In this document: positions 41,617-51,296 of the stretch, one piece after another | Position numbering within the stretch: the stretch's first letter is position 1 | How the letters are laid out: every line of letters starts with the position of its first letter | Origin: Clostridium sp. NkU-1 | GTDB taxonomy: Bacteria; Bacillota_A; Clostridia; Lachnospirales; Lachnospiraceae | DNA: 64,000 nt | Assembly: GCA_001312405.1 (NCBI GenBank) | Contig: BBDR01000006.1 | Location: forward strand, 124,001-188,000 | Reading direction: 5' to 3' | Position numbers and translations under genes: made by a program | Notes under the pieces: generated by a model | What the model was told of the DNA's origin: nothing | What the model saw: the letters and a program-made list of their open reading frames with translations, nothing else | Database searches by the model: none

Positions 41617-42156
41617 TTACGGTACCGTCTTCTGATTCAGTTCCCGAATCTCCCGAACCCGCAAAAGAACAGGAAGCAAGGCTCCTGCTGCAATCAGACT
41701 GAACAGATTCTGTACCAGATTGAACGGAATATTAGAAAGGGAAGCCGGTAAGCTGTATACTGCAAGTTCAAATATGAAATATCCTCCTGTGACTACTGCG
41801 CTGCATACCAATCCGGCAGCCAGAAAAGGCAGTGGCCGGAAGCCGCCCGTCCGTCCCCTGGAAGGCAGATGTCTGTACAAATATCCCCCTGAAAATGCCG
41901 CCAATGCTTTAATGATCAGGGTAGCAGGCGCATAAAAGGCGTAGCCGGACAGCAAATCCGCCATCATGGAGCCGATTCCTCCTGCGGCTGCGCCGGCCAT
42001 TGGCCCTAAGAGCATGCCGCTTAGCAATACCATCCCGTCCCCCAGATGAATATAGCCGCTGAATGCAGACGGTATATGTATTACCATAGTAGCTGCAGTG
42101 GTAAGGGCCGCCATCAAAGCACTGAAAACGATTTTTTTCGTTCTGTTGTTGTTCAT
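41617..42156 (-). CDS. ECF transporter S component
   Basis: About 179 aa, six hydrophobic helices, beginning MNNNRTKKIVFSALMAALTT, with the AxxxA-type helix used to dock ECF-T and the loop GYIHLGDGMVLLSGMLLGP typical of the riboflavin/pantothenate-type S group. No ECF ATPase or T gene is present, so it should share a common energising module (group II ECF). The vitamin is not recognisable. ATG 42156 follows GGAGAAAA. Confidence 0.75.
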   Translation of the reverse strand: MNNNRTKKIVFSALMAALTTAATMVIHIPSAFSGYIHLGDGMVLLSGMLLGPMAGAAAGGIGSMMADLLSGYAFYAPATLIIKALAAFSGGYLYRHLPSRGRTGGFRPLPFLAAGLVCSAVVTGGYFIFELAVYSLPASLSNIPFNLVQNLFSLIAAGALLPVLLRVREIRELNQKTVP

Positions 42157-42314
42157 GTTTTCTCCTCTCTCGCAGATCATCTTTTATTTTTGTTAAACCT
42201 ATCATATAGAAAAACTGGCATTTTATAAATATCCAATTTAGTTAAAATTATACATACCAGTTTTGCTGCGGTCAGAGCTTGACGAGCTTTCCTTAAAGTG
42301 CCTTTCAATATAAC

Positions 42315-42343
42315 TTGTATTTTTAAGGAAACCCTTATATAAT
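42315..42343 (+). promoter_or_regulatory. Promoter of fchA-folD
   Basis: TTGTAT (42315-42320), 17-base spacer, TATAAT (42338-42343), 42 bases before the fchA start. Confidence 0.7.
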
Positions 42344-42385
42344 AATGGAAAATAAAAATGCGGTTGGAAAGGCGGATCAATAGTT

Positions 42386-43017
42386 ATGATACAAGACTTT
42401 ACAATTCACACATTCCTTGAAAAACTATCCTCAAAAAGCCCAACGCCGGGCGGCGGCGGGGCGGCAGGCCTTGGCGGCGCCATAGGGGTGGCTTTGGGGG
42501 AAATGGTGGTGAACTTAACCCTTGGCAAAAAGCGGTATGCCGATGTGGAAGAAGAAATGCAGTCATTTCTTGAAAAGCTGGAGGCTTTAAAAAGCGAATT
42601 TTTAAGGCTTGCAGATGAAGACGAAGTTGTATTTGTCCCCCTGGCGGCTGCATATGGCCTTCCAGCCGGTACGGAGGAAGAAAAAAAGGCATAAGACGGA
42701 AGTCCTTGAAACACATTTACTGGCTGCTACCCTGGTCCCTCTCATGGTCATGGAGCGGTCCCTTGAAACCCTTGATATCCTGGAGGTTCTGGCGGAAAAA
42801 GGAAGCCGTCTGGCTGTCAGTGACGTAGGTGTCGGCGTGCAGTTCCTGCGTTCTGCTGCTGGGAGCAAAGATGAATGTTTCCATCAATACAAAATCCATG
42901 AAGCAGCGGGAAAAGGCTTTACAGCTTCAGGAACGGGCGGATAAGCTGGCAGAGAATGGAACCAGAAAGGCAGATGTCATTTATGCCAAAGTGGAAGCTG
43001 CATTAAAGGCAGAATAA
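42386..43017 (+). CDS. fchA: Methenyltetrahydrofolate cyclohydrolase (FTCD cyclodeaminase domain)
   Basis: About 211 aa, all-helical cyclodeaminase/cyclohydrolase family: N-terminal FLEKLSSKSPTPGGGGAAGL and ALGEMVVNLTLGKKRY. Converts methenyl-THF and formyl-THF. Breaks near 42688 (A7 run) and 42862 (FLRSA/LLGAKMNVSINTKSM); corrected C-terminus ...YAKVEAALKAE at 43017. Fourteen bases separate it from folD. Confidence 0.9.
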
Positions 43018-43031
43018 GGAGGAAAACAGAC

Positions 43032-43868
43032 GTGATAACCTTAAAAGGTGCAGCTGTGTCTGCAAAAATCAAGGAACAGGTGGAAGAGCTTTTAAGCAGC
43101 TTAAAAGGAAGGACTCCCAAGCTTGCCATTGTGCGTGTGGGAGAACGTCCCGACGACTTATCCTATGAGCGGGGAGCCTTAAAGAAGATGGAAAGCTTCG
43201 GCCTTAAGGGAGAAAGCTTTGCCTTTTTCCAGGACATAACCGATGAAGCGTTTAAGGAAGAGTTTGCAAAAATCAATGATGATCCGGATATTGACGGCAT
43301 ACTTCTCCTGCGCCCTCTGCCAAAACAGATAAAGGAAAAAGACATCGAACACATGATCCGTCCGGAAAAGGATTTAGACGGCATATCTCCTGAAAATATC
43401 GCCAAAGTATTTGCTGGGGACGATACGGGATTTGCACCATGTACGGCAGAGGCAGTTGTGGAGGTCTTAAAGGCCAATGATATTCCTTTGACCGGAAAGC
43501 GGGTAACCATCATGGGCAGAAGCATGGTAGTGGGGCGTCCCTTATCCATGCTGATGCTAAAGGAAAATGCAACGGTCACCATCTGCCATACCCGCACAGA
43601 AGACTTAAAGGAAACCTGCAAAAATGCTCAGATCCTTGTAGCTGCCGCCGGGCAGGCCAGAATGGTGGATGCCTCTTATGTAGGAAAGGATGCCGTAGTG
43701 GTGGATGTGGGGATCAATGTGGATGAAAATGGGAAGCTTTGCGGCGATGTGGATTTTGATTCCTTAGAAGGAACCGCCTTAATGGCAACTCCTGTACCAG
43801 GAGGAGTGGGTGCGGTGACAACGGCTGTGCTGGCCAGGCACCTGGTGTTGGCTGCTCTTAAAAAATAG
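43032..43868 (+). CDS. folD: Methylenetetrahydrofolate dehydrogenase (FolD), atypical
   Basis: 278 aa, unbroken. VRVGERPDDLSYERGALKKM, RPEKDLDGISPENI, MGRSMVVGRPLSMLM and PVPGGVGAVTTAVL identify FolD. The usual YVxxK motif reads Y45-E-R-G-A49: the lysine that drives the cyclohydrolase step is Ala here (K51/K52 are two to three residues on). With fchA next door, this enzyme is probably a dehydrogenase only. GTG 43032 follows AGGAGG. Confidence 0.9.
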   Translation: MITLKGAAVSAKIKEQVEELLSSLKGRTPKLAIVRVGERPDDLSYERGALKKMESFGLKGESFAFFQDITDEAFKEEFAKINDDPDIDGILLLRPLPKQIKEKDIEHMIRPEKDLDGISPENIAKVFAGDDTGFAPCTAEAVVEVLKANDIPLTGKRVTIMGRSMVVGRPLSMLMLKENATVTICHTRTEDLKETCKNAQILVAAAGQARMVDASYVGKDAVVVDVGINVDENGKLCGDVDFDSLEGTALMATPVPGGVGAVTTAVLARHLVLAALKK

Positions 43869-43904
43869 AATATGGAAAGGTGATAAGACGGTACTGTAAA
43901 AATA

Positions 43905-43953
43905 AGACAAGCGGCATGGGAGCTTTTAGCTCTTTTCATGCCGCTTGTTTTTT
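43905..43953. terminator. Bidirectional terminator between folD and thiT
   Basis: ACAAGCGGCATG (43907-43918) pairs with CATGCCGCTTGT (43937-43948), inner AGC/GCT, flanked by A- and T-runs. It serves both convergent genes. Confidence 0.85.
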
Positions 43954-43965
43954 ATGAAAGCTTCC

Positions 43966-44638
43966 TTACCCATTTATGGCCTGCCGCTTTACCTGTCCAA
44001 TGGCTCCCAGTACGGGAGGGAGATACAGGATCACAACGGTCAGGATCAGTTCCGGCAGGATATAGGTAGCATTATAGCCCAGGGTATAAGCAATTGGATT
44101 CATCCTTCCGGCGTATAGGAAGCAAAAAAATATATAGCCTGAAATCACATGGCACAGGTAACGGCCGGCGACACCCACCACATATCCGGTCACAAGACCG
44201 TGCTTTTTATTGCTTAACAGCCCGGAAAGCCCCAAAGCGCCAAAGGCTAAGGGATAATCAAGGAGAACCTGGAGGGGAGCAAATATATAGGGGCCTGTTA
44301 TAAGCTGCAGCATCCCGTAGGCAACCCCGGTCATGACCCCGGCCCTTACGCCGTAAACATAGCCGATCAGGCAGATGAACAGCATGGAAAACAGGGTGAT
44401 GGAGCCGCCAAAAGGAAGAGAAACAATTTTCATAAAGGAAGTCACCATTGCAAGCGCCATAGCGCCAGCACAGTAAACCAGCTGACGGGTCTGTAGTTTT
44501 TGAGATTTGGAAGATGATCTGCCCAGAAGATGCGGAGTGAAAAAAATTGCGGCAAACAGAATGATCACCAGCAGGTATCCGGCCGGCTTTAATAAGTACT
44601 CTTCGTTTTCCACAGAGTAAGTTAGAAAAAAATGACAT
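43966..44638 (-). CDS. thiT: Thiamine ECF transporter S component
   Basis: About 223 aa with six helices; features of ThiT include LPFGGSITLFSMLFICLIGY, the conserved GxxAGxxxG-like GVRAGVMTGVAYGMLQLI and the C-terminal SGYIFF...GYNATYILPELI. Binds thiamine outside and docks to a shared ECF module. ATG 44638 (MSFFLTYSVENEEYLL after correction) has AGGAGG upstream; a T7 run at its fifth codon region holds one extra base. The TPP riboswitch directly upstream confirms the assignment. Confidence 0.92.
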
Positions 44639-44640
44639 AA

Positions 44641-44668
44641 AAAATCCTCCTTTGTGTGCGCAGGAGGG
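44641..44668 (-). promoter_or_regulatory. SD-sequestering hairpin of the thiT leader
   Basis: On the minus strand CCTCCT (plus 44662-44667) pairs with AGGAGG (plus 44645-44650, the thiT RBS). This is the expression platform, hiding the RBS when TPP is bound; a T6 follows, so termination is also possible. Confidence 0.6.
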
Positions 44669-44758
44669 GACTACTGTTGCTTCCTTACGCCGGCATTATC
44701 CGGTTCAAGTAGTGAGGGTTCGGTTTCTACCAATCTCAGCCAAAGGCTCCCCTAGCGT
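44669..44758 (-). ncRNA. TPP riboswitch (THI element)
   Basis: On the minus strand: CTAGGGGAGCC, GGCTGAGA (P3 region), ACCGAACCC, TTGAACC, GGATAATGCCGGCGTAAGGAAGC. These are the conserved THI-box segments in order. It regulates thiT according to thiamine pyrophosphate. Confidence 0.95.
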
Positions 44759-45016
44759 GTGTAATTTATACAATTTTGCTGTGAGTATAGCGCAAAACCG
44801 CAGGCTTGTCAAGCAATATAAAATTATGCTGCAGTCTGGATCTGAATTGTAACCAAATTGTAATTCAGTATAAAAATGCAAATAAAGTACAACCTAGTTA
44901 AAGAAATAAGGTTGAAAGAAAAGTGTCTCTCAGCCTTGAGTCTGAGAATCAAGTGGATATGCGGGCGTATTCGTTTGATTCAATCTATACAAATTGAAGA
45001 TACGGAGGTTGTTTAA

Positions 45017-45442
45017 ATGACAGGCTTTATTATAGCTCTTATATCCGGAGCGCTTATGAGCATACAGGGGGTTTTTAATACGGGAGTGACAAAACAGACC
45101 AGTATGTGGGTATCTACGGGCTGGGTACAGTTTACCGCATTTTTGACCTGCCTCATCCTGTGGTATTTCTCCGGTAGGGAGAACATTTCAGGCCTTTTTG
45201 ACGTACAGCCCAAGTACTTATTGATTGGCGGCGTTATGGGTGCTTTCATCACCTATACGGTAGTGAGGAGCATGGGGACTCTGGGACCGGCCAAGGCGGC
45301 TCTGATTATCGTCGTTTCCCAGATCATTGTGGCCTACGCTATAGAGCTGTTTGGCTTATTCGGCGTTGAAAAGGCAGGGTTTGAATGGAAAAAGCTGATC
45401 GGCGCTGTTGTTGCCATCATCGGTATCATGATATTTAATTAA
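45017..45442 (+). CDS. DMT-superfamily membrane protein (YdcZ/DUF606-like)
   Basis: 141 aa, unbroken, five helices: GFIIALISGALMSIQGVFNT, GWVQFTAFLTCLILWYF, YLLIGGVMGAFITYTVV, AALIIVVSQIIVAYAI, LIGAVVAIIGIMIF. Half-size transporters of this kind work as dimers; the substrate is unknown. Upstream gap 44759-45016 shows no clear signals besides the RBS CGGAGG. Confidence 0.8.
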   Translation: MTGFIIALISGALMSIQGVFNTGVTKQTSMWVSTGWVQFTAFLTCLILWYFSGRENISGLFDVQPKYLLIGGVMGAFITYTVVRSMGTLGPAKAALIIVVSQIIVAYAIELFGLFGVEKAGFEWKKLIGAVVAIIGIMIFN

Positions 45443-45545
45443 TTTGGAAATAGTGCTTGTATTTACCTATTTCTTTAGGTAGAATAGTAATATAGGCTGA
45501 AGATGGTATCCTTTTTTTGAGAATTTTTGTAAGAGGAGGGATATC

Positions 45546-46302
45546 ATGAAGTACCAAAAAGTTAAAATCACCCTTATCGCCCTGTGTGTTTTAGGGGCGG
45601 GTGTATGTTATGGCGTCAACAGAAGCAGGAGGCTCCCAGGACGGGAATTTCTCTGACAGAGGAATCGGCTCATCATTCCGGAGAAAAGGTCAGCAAAATC
45701 GAGGCAGCAGGTGATGGCAGGTCAGGGGATGACGGTCTGGCAGGAACCGGAGTCCAGGAAGCAGACGGTGTAAAAACAGTTTCCGGCGGGACCGGCCCGT
45801 TGGCTTTAGATGGGGCAGAGGACAGCTTAGGAAGTGCAGGAGAGGAAACGGCCCTGCCTTTCTACGTACATATCTGTGGAGAAGTTGTTTCTCCCGGTGT
45901 TTATGAGCTTAAGGAAGGAAGCCGGGTTTTTCAGGCAATCGAGAAAGCAGGCGGAGTCACAGACCAGGCTGCGGCAGAATATTTAAATATGGCGGAGCAG
46001 GTCAAGGACGGCATGAAGATCGTGGTCCCTGGCAAGGAAGAGGTGGAAGCGGCAAAGGCCAGGGGAGAGATTTCCTTTCAGGCAGAGGCTTCATCAAACG
46101 TACAAAAAGCCAAGGTGAATTTAAATACAGCCACCAAAGAGGAACTGATGACCCTGCGGGGAGTCGGAGAAGCCAAGGCAAACGATATTCTTAAGTATCG
46201 GGAGAGCCACGGCGGATTTCAGAGGATCGAAGATATCATGAAGATATCCGGCATCAAAGATGCAGCGTTTCAAAAAAAATAAAAGACGACATAACGGTTT
46301 AA
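45546..46302 (+). CDS. ComEA-like SLBB + helix-hairpin-helix DNA-binding protein
   Basis: N-terminal signal-anchor (MKYQKVKITLIALCVLGAG), a low-complexity Glu/Gly linker, an SLBB domain (VHICGEVVSPGVYELKEGSR) and a C-terminal HhH pair (KVNLNTATKEELMTLRGVGE). ComEA proteins bind DNA at the cell surface for uptake. Breaks near 45630 (anchor to linker) and in the A8 run at 46272; corrected end IKDDITV with stop at 46302. Confidence 0.85.
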
Positions 46303-46323
46303 AATAGAGGACAGAGGTGTAGT

Positions 46324-47025
46324 ATGGCAAGCGTTTTAGTAGTTGATGATGAAAAACTCATCGTAAAAGGAATGAGATTCAGTCTGGAACAGGACGGTAT
46401 GGAAGTGGACTGTGCCTATGATGGAGAGGAAGCCATTAATCTGGCAAAGCAAAAAGAGTATGATGTGGTCCTTTTGGATGTCATGCTTCCCAAATATGAC
46501 GGATATGAGGTGTGTCAGGCTATTCGGGAATTTTCCGAGATGCCCATCATCATGCTGACAGCTAAGGGCAATGATATGGATAAAATCCTGGGCCTGGAAT
46601 ACGGCGCCGACGATTATATTACAAAGCCCTTTAACATTCTTGAGGTAAAAGCCAGGATCAAAGCCATCCTGCGCCGGAATTCAAAGAAGAACAAGCGGGA
46701 CAGCCAGGAAGACAGCCAGGTGGTGAAGGAAGGCGATTTGAAGCTGGACCGGGACAGCAGGAGAGTGTTTATTGCTGAAAAAGAGATCAATTTAACGGCA
46801 AAGGAGTTTGACCTTTTAGAGCTTCTTACCTGCAATCCGGGCAAGGTTTACAGCAGGGAACAGCTTCTTACTTACGTATGGGGAAATAAGGCGATGGATA
46901 CGGGAGATGTCCGTACGGTAGACGTTCATGTAAGGCGTCTTAGAGAGAAGATCGAACCAAGTCCCAGCGATCCCAAATATGTGCATACCAAGTGGGGCGT
47001 AGGATATTATTTCTGCAAGCAATGA
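46324..47025 (+). CDS. OmpR/PhoB-type response regulator (no partner kinase)
   Basis: 233 aa, unbroken. Receiver: VDDEKLIVKG, phospho-Asp in LLDVMLPKYDG, T in IIMLTAKG, K in DDYITKPF. C-terminal winged helix with TAKEFDLLELL and RTVDVHVRRLREKIE. No histidine kinase follows, so its partner must be elsewhere. 21 bases after the ComEA-like gene. Confidence 0.92.
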   Translation: MASVLVVDDEKLIVKGMRFSLEQDGMEVDCAYDGEEAINLAKQKEYDVVLLDVMLPKYDGYEVCQAIREFSEMPIIMLTAKGNDMDKILGLEYGADDYITKPFNILEVKARIKAILRRNSKKNKRDSQEDSQVVKEGDLKLDRDSRRVFIAEKEINLTAKEFDLLELLTCNPGKVYSREQLLTYVWGNKAMDTGDVRTVDVHVRRLREKIEPSPSDPKYVHTKWGVGYYFCKQ

Positions 47026-47102
47026 GGAAAGAGCAGGAATGCTTGCATTCCTGTATCTGGTGAATGCTGCAGGGTATTTGACCTTTGCGTCCAGAAAAAG
47101 AA

Positions 47103-47155
47103 AGAGGAGGATTTCCAACGGGTGACCGGGGAAATCCGCCTTTTCTTTATATTTT
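47103..47155 (+). terminator. Terminator after the response regulator
   Basis: GAGGATTTCC (47104-47117 region) pairs with GGAAATCCGCC (about 47133-47143), followed by TTTTCTTTAT. The gap to 47301 holds nothing else I recognise. Confidence 0.7.
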
Positions 47156-47301
47156 GCGCGAGCAATGAACGGGACCAATATATTTAGATATTCATTGGGC
47201 CAATGCCGCGGCAGCTGAGAAAAACTGGCAAAACGTGTTTTTCTTAGTTTGGAGAAAAAACCAAGGATCAGGATCAGTTTTGGAAACGGAGAAACAATAG
47301 G

Positions 47302-47807
47302 ATGGATTACAATATCAGAAGAGTGAGAAAAGAAGATTTAGACCGGGTAACGGAAGTGGAGGCCCTCTGTTTTCCTCCGGAAGAGGCGGCAGGGCGGGAA
47401 GCCTTTGAGCAGAGGATCAGTCATTTTCCTGAAAGCTTTTTTGTGGCAGAGCTTTCCGACGGGAGGATTATCGGTTTTATTAATGCTGCGCCACAGATGG
47501 GAATACTATTTGTGACGAGATGTTTGAGAAAGCGGATTTTCATAAACCGGATGGCGCTTACCAAAGCGTGTTTGGACTTGATGTAATAAAAGAGTGGAGG
47601 GAACAGGGAGTTGCCGCCGCTTTAATGAACCGTTTTATAGAAGAAGCAGTCAAAAGAGGCAGGAAAGGAATGATCCTCACCTGCAAGGACAGGCTGATTC
47701 ATTATTACGAAAAATTCGGATACCGGAATATGGGCGTGTCCGGGTCTGTGCACGGTGGAGCTGTCTGGTATGATATGCGGCTCGATTTTATGGATACAGG
47801 GAAGTGA
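47302..47807 (+). CDS. GNAT-family acetyltransferase
   Basis: About 169 aa. IRRVRKEDLDRVTEVEALCF at the N-terminus, motif A region VIKEWREQGVAAALMNRF, and YYEKFGYRNMG near the end. Resembles arylalkylamine/polyamine-type GNATs. One base is missing near 47492 (GFINGCATDGNTICDEMFEKA after correction). The acyltransferase gene follows after 12 bases. Confidence 0.8.
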
Positions 47808-47819
47808 GGCACCTTCAGT

Positions 47820-49675
47820 ATGAAAAGAAGTCCCCAGGGAGAACGGTGGAGACGGCTTGACAATACGGCAAAGATATTTCCGGTCATAGCCAGTGAGAAT
47901 TTAAGTAATGTATTCCGGATTGCTGCGGTTTTAAAGGAAGAGGTGGACCCGGGTACTTCAAAGGGCACTGGAAGAAATCCTTCCCCAGTTCGAGGGATTT
48001 TCAGTGAGGCTGAGGAGGGGATTTTTCTGGTATTATTTTGAAAACAATAAGAGGATGCCGGTGATTGAACGGGAAACCACCTATCCCTGCAAATACATTG
48101 ATCCTCACAGCAACCAGCTTTTTTTGTTCCGGGTCACCTATTTTGGCAGGCGGATCAATCTGGAGGTATTCCATGCGGTCACAGACGGCCTGGGAGCGGT
48201 GAACTTTTTAAAGGCACTGGTTTACCGGTATCTGGATCTTAAGCAAAATTCCAGGACCGGCCACCAGGCGCCTCAGAAAATATCGTCGGATGTCTCCATG
48301 AATGTGGAGGACAGCTACGTCCGCCATTACAAAAAGACCGAAAAGCGTAAATACAGCTCAAGAAAGGCCTATCATCTCACAGGAGAAGCCCTTCCTCTTG
48401 ATGAGGAAAATGTTCTTCATGGTTATGTGGACTTAAAGAAGCTGAAAACAGCTGCCAAAAGCTATGGGGTCAGCATCACCAGATTTTTAACGGCCGCCCT
48501 GATCTGGGCTATATATCAGGAATATCTTGAGGGGAAGCCCTGGGAGGAATCCATCGGCATCAGCATTCCCATTAATTTGAGGACATTTTTCGGCTCGGAG
48601 ACAACCGCTAATTTTTTTTGCTGTGACCCTTATTGACTTTTTATCCACCAGTGAGGAACATACCTTTTCAGAGGTGTTGGAAGCGGTGAGCAGGCAGATG
48701 GAAATAAAGATCACAAAGGAAAAGATGGAACAGATCATTTCCTATAATGTTTCCAATGAAAAGAAATGGTATCTGCGGGCTGCGCCCCTTTTTGTAAAAT
48801 GGTGTGTTTTAAATCTGATCTTCCGGAAAAATGATAAAGCCTACACCATGACTCTTTCCAATATCGGTCCCATAGAAATAGAAGAGGATTACCGGGAAGA
48901 GATCGAGAAATTTTCCTTAATGATCGGCGTTTCTAAGAGGCAGCCTATGAAGTGCGGGGTCTGTTCCTACGGGGAAGAGATGATCGTGACCTTTACTTCC
49001 GTATTTCAGGACACCAGGCTCCAGGACCGTTTTTTTCAGCTTTCTAAGGGAAATGGAAATCCCGGTTAATTTAGAGAGCAACGGAGTTCCGGACAACAGG
49101 GACAATCTGGGCATGTATCCTCAGATCCGGTATGACCGAAAACGGCTTAAAAAGCTGGCATTCATTTTTTACGGCTTGCTGTTTTTTGTGGGAGCTGTTC
49201 TGGGGGTTATTAATTATGCCACCTATTCCGGCTCCTTGTGGTCCATCATCGCCATCGGCTTATGGCTTATACGGCTCTTACGGTCGAATATTCCATTTTA
49301 CGCCATGCGAATCTGGCCTCAAAGATCCTATTGCAGACGGTGGCTGCGCAGGTGCTTTTAGTGGCCCTGGACCATTCTGCAGGTTATAATGGCTGGTCCG
49401 TGAATTACGGGATTCCGAGCACCATTCTGTTTGCGGATTTATCGGTGGTCTTCCTGATTCTTGTGAACCGTATGAACTGGCAGAGCTATTTTATGTATCA
49501 GATCGCTGTTACAGTGTTCAGCTTTATTCCTTTGATTTTATGGGCGACAGGTTTGCTTACAAGGCCGCTTCTGGCCCTGATTACTGTGACGGTAACAGTG
49601 ATCATTCTGGCTGTTACCATTTTACTTGGAGACAGAAGTGTGAAAACGGAACTGAAAAGGCGGTTTCATGTGTAA
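47820..49675 (+). CDS. Condensation-type acyltransferase fused to a C-terminal membrane domain
   Basis: About 618 aa after correction. Residues 1-420 are a condensation/alcohol-acetyltransferase-type domain with catalytic HAVTDG (HxxxDG) in RINLEVFHAVTDGLGAV and ISIPINLRTFFGSETTANFF. The C-terminal 180 residues hold five or six hydrophobic helices (FIFYGLLFFVGAVLGVINYA onward), resembling DUF6320. Breaks near 47960, 48615 (T7 run), 49045 and 49265. The combination suggests acyl transfer at the membrane to a lipid or alcohol; substrate unknown. The esterase follows. Confidence 0.75.
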
Positions 49676-49704
49676 AAAAGTGCTGTAAAAGGAGGGGGCT
49701 GTTG

Positions 49705-50732
49705 ATGAGCCGAAGAAAAGTAAGTGTACGAGGAAGTCTGGTGAGGGATATGATGCAGAATGTAATGGAAACATCGCTGAAACAGCCGATCAGGACAGGA
49801 GAGCTGAGGAAAAATCCGGTGGAGCCTGCCTGGATCCGTCCGGCGGGATATGAATACGAAATCATAGAGCTGGGTCATTTAAAAATGGAGTATCTGCGCC
49901 CTGTTGGAGTAGTGACGGAGCGGGTGATCCTGCAGCTTCACGGCGGCGGCTACATCGGGCCGATGAAGAACATTTACCGGAGATTTGCGGTCCGGTATTC
50001 CAAGCTAAGCTACGGCGGGGACGTTTTGACCCTTGACTACCGGGTGGCCCCGGAGCATCCATTTCCGGCTGCTTTAGAGGATGCGGTGGCTGCTTATGAG
50101 TGGCTTATTGAGGAAAAAGGGTACAGGCCGGAGCATATTGTGGTGGCCGGGGATTCTGCCGGAGGCGGATTAAGCCTGGCGCTTGGGCTGTATTTAAAGG
50201 ATCATGGAATCGCTCTTCCCGGAGGGTTTATCACCATGTCTGCCTGGACGGATTTGACCAACAGCGGGGAAAGCCATGTGTCCAATTATGAGATCGATCC
50301 GCTGTTTGGAAATTCTACGGATAACATGCTTTACAATTCGGAATATATCGGAGGAGAGGACCCTGGTATTCCTTATATTTCTCCGGTATTCGGGGAATAT
50401 GAGGGATTTCCCCCTGTTCTCATGCAGGTGGGAAGCTATGAGGTGCTTTTGAGCGATACACTGACTGTAGCGGATAAATTAAAAAATGCGGGAGTAAAGA
50501 GGCGGGTTTCCGTTTATGAGGGGATGTTCCATGTATTTCAGATGGGACTGGACTTAATCCCCGAAAGCCGGGAGGCTGGGATGAGGTGGAATCGTTTTTA
50601 CAGATCATTTTCCATATCAATGTTAAGCCTGATGGAAAAGTGGTGCGGAAGGTGAAAACAGAGCACACAAAGCCGGCAAGAGATATTGCCAGGCTTCTCA
50701 TTGCCATGATGAAGAAAGAACTGGATGCATAA
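49705..50732 (+). CDS. HSL-type alpha/beta hydrolase (esterase/lipase)
   Basis: About 342 aa. Oxyanion motif [10 protein letters not shown], nucleophile elbow GDSAGGGLS, Asp in VLLSDTLTV and His in GMFHVFQMG form the catalytic set of hormone-sensitive-lipase-like esterases. ATG 49705 with AAAGGAGGGGG upstream. One base is missing near 50577; corrected, the protein continues [11 protein letters not shown]...MMKKELDA to 50732. Probably works on the same acyl-ester chemistry as the preceding acyltransferase. Confidence 0.85.
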
Positions 50733-50743
50733 AGGAGATACCA

Positions 50744-51223
50744 ATGAAAATTACTCTGGTAACTGTGGGAAAAATAAAAGAGAAGTTTTATACAGATGCC
50801 ATCGGGGAATACGGCAAAAGACTGAGCCGCTACTGCAAGCTGGATATTGTCCAGGTGGCCGATGAAAAGACGCCGGACTCTGCCAGTGAGGCGGTCACGA
50901 GACAGATAAAGGATAGGGAAGGGGAAAGAATCCTTTCTTCGATTAAGGATGGGGCCTATGTCATCGCTTTGGCTATTGACGGGGAGATGCTGGATTCGGT
51001 CCAGCTTTCAGAGAAAATAAACGGGCTGGGGATCGGAGGAGTGAGCCAGATCGTCTTTGTGATCGGAGGGTCTTTGGGTCTCTCTGATGCTGTTTTAAAA
51101 AGGGCGGATTATAGGCTGAGCTTTTCCAGGATGACCTTTCCCCATCAGCTGATGAGAGTTGTGTTGCTGGAGCAGATTTACCGGAGTTATCGGATCATTA
51201 GCGGGGAACCGTATCATAAGTGA
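50744..51223 (+). CDS. rlmH: 23S rRNA pseudouridine-1915 N3-methyltransferase
   Basis: 159 aa, unbroken, full length for the family. SPOUT knot with [20 protein letters not shown] and the invariant C-terminus [20 protein letters not shown] followed by SGEPYHK. Methylates pseudouridine 1915 in helix 69. Housekeeping gene; 11 bases after the esterase. Confidence 0.96.
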   Translation: MKITLVTVGKIKEKFYTDAIGEYGKRLSRYCKLDIVQVADEKTPDSASEAVTRQIKDREGERILSSIKDGAYVIALAIDGEMLDSVQLSEKINGLGIGGVSQIVFVIGGSLGLSDAVLKRADYRLSFSRMTFPHQLMRVVLLEQIYRSYRIISGEPYHK

Positions 51224-51258
51224 ATGCAAAAAAATATAATAAAATCAGTATTAAAATA

Positions 51259-51296
51259 TCCCATCGTGGCTTGCAGGAGCTTCGATGGGATTATTA
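51259..51296. terminator. Hairpin between convergent rlmH and the response regulator gene
   Basis: CCCATCG (51260-51266) pairs with CGATGGG (51283-51289), followed by ATTATTATT. T tracts are weak on both strands. Confidence 0.5.
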
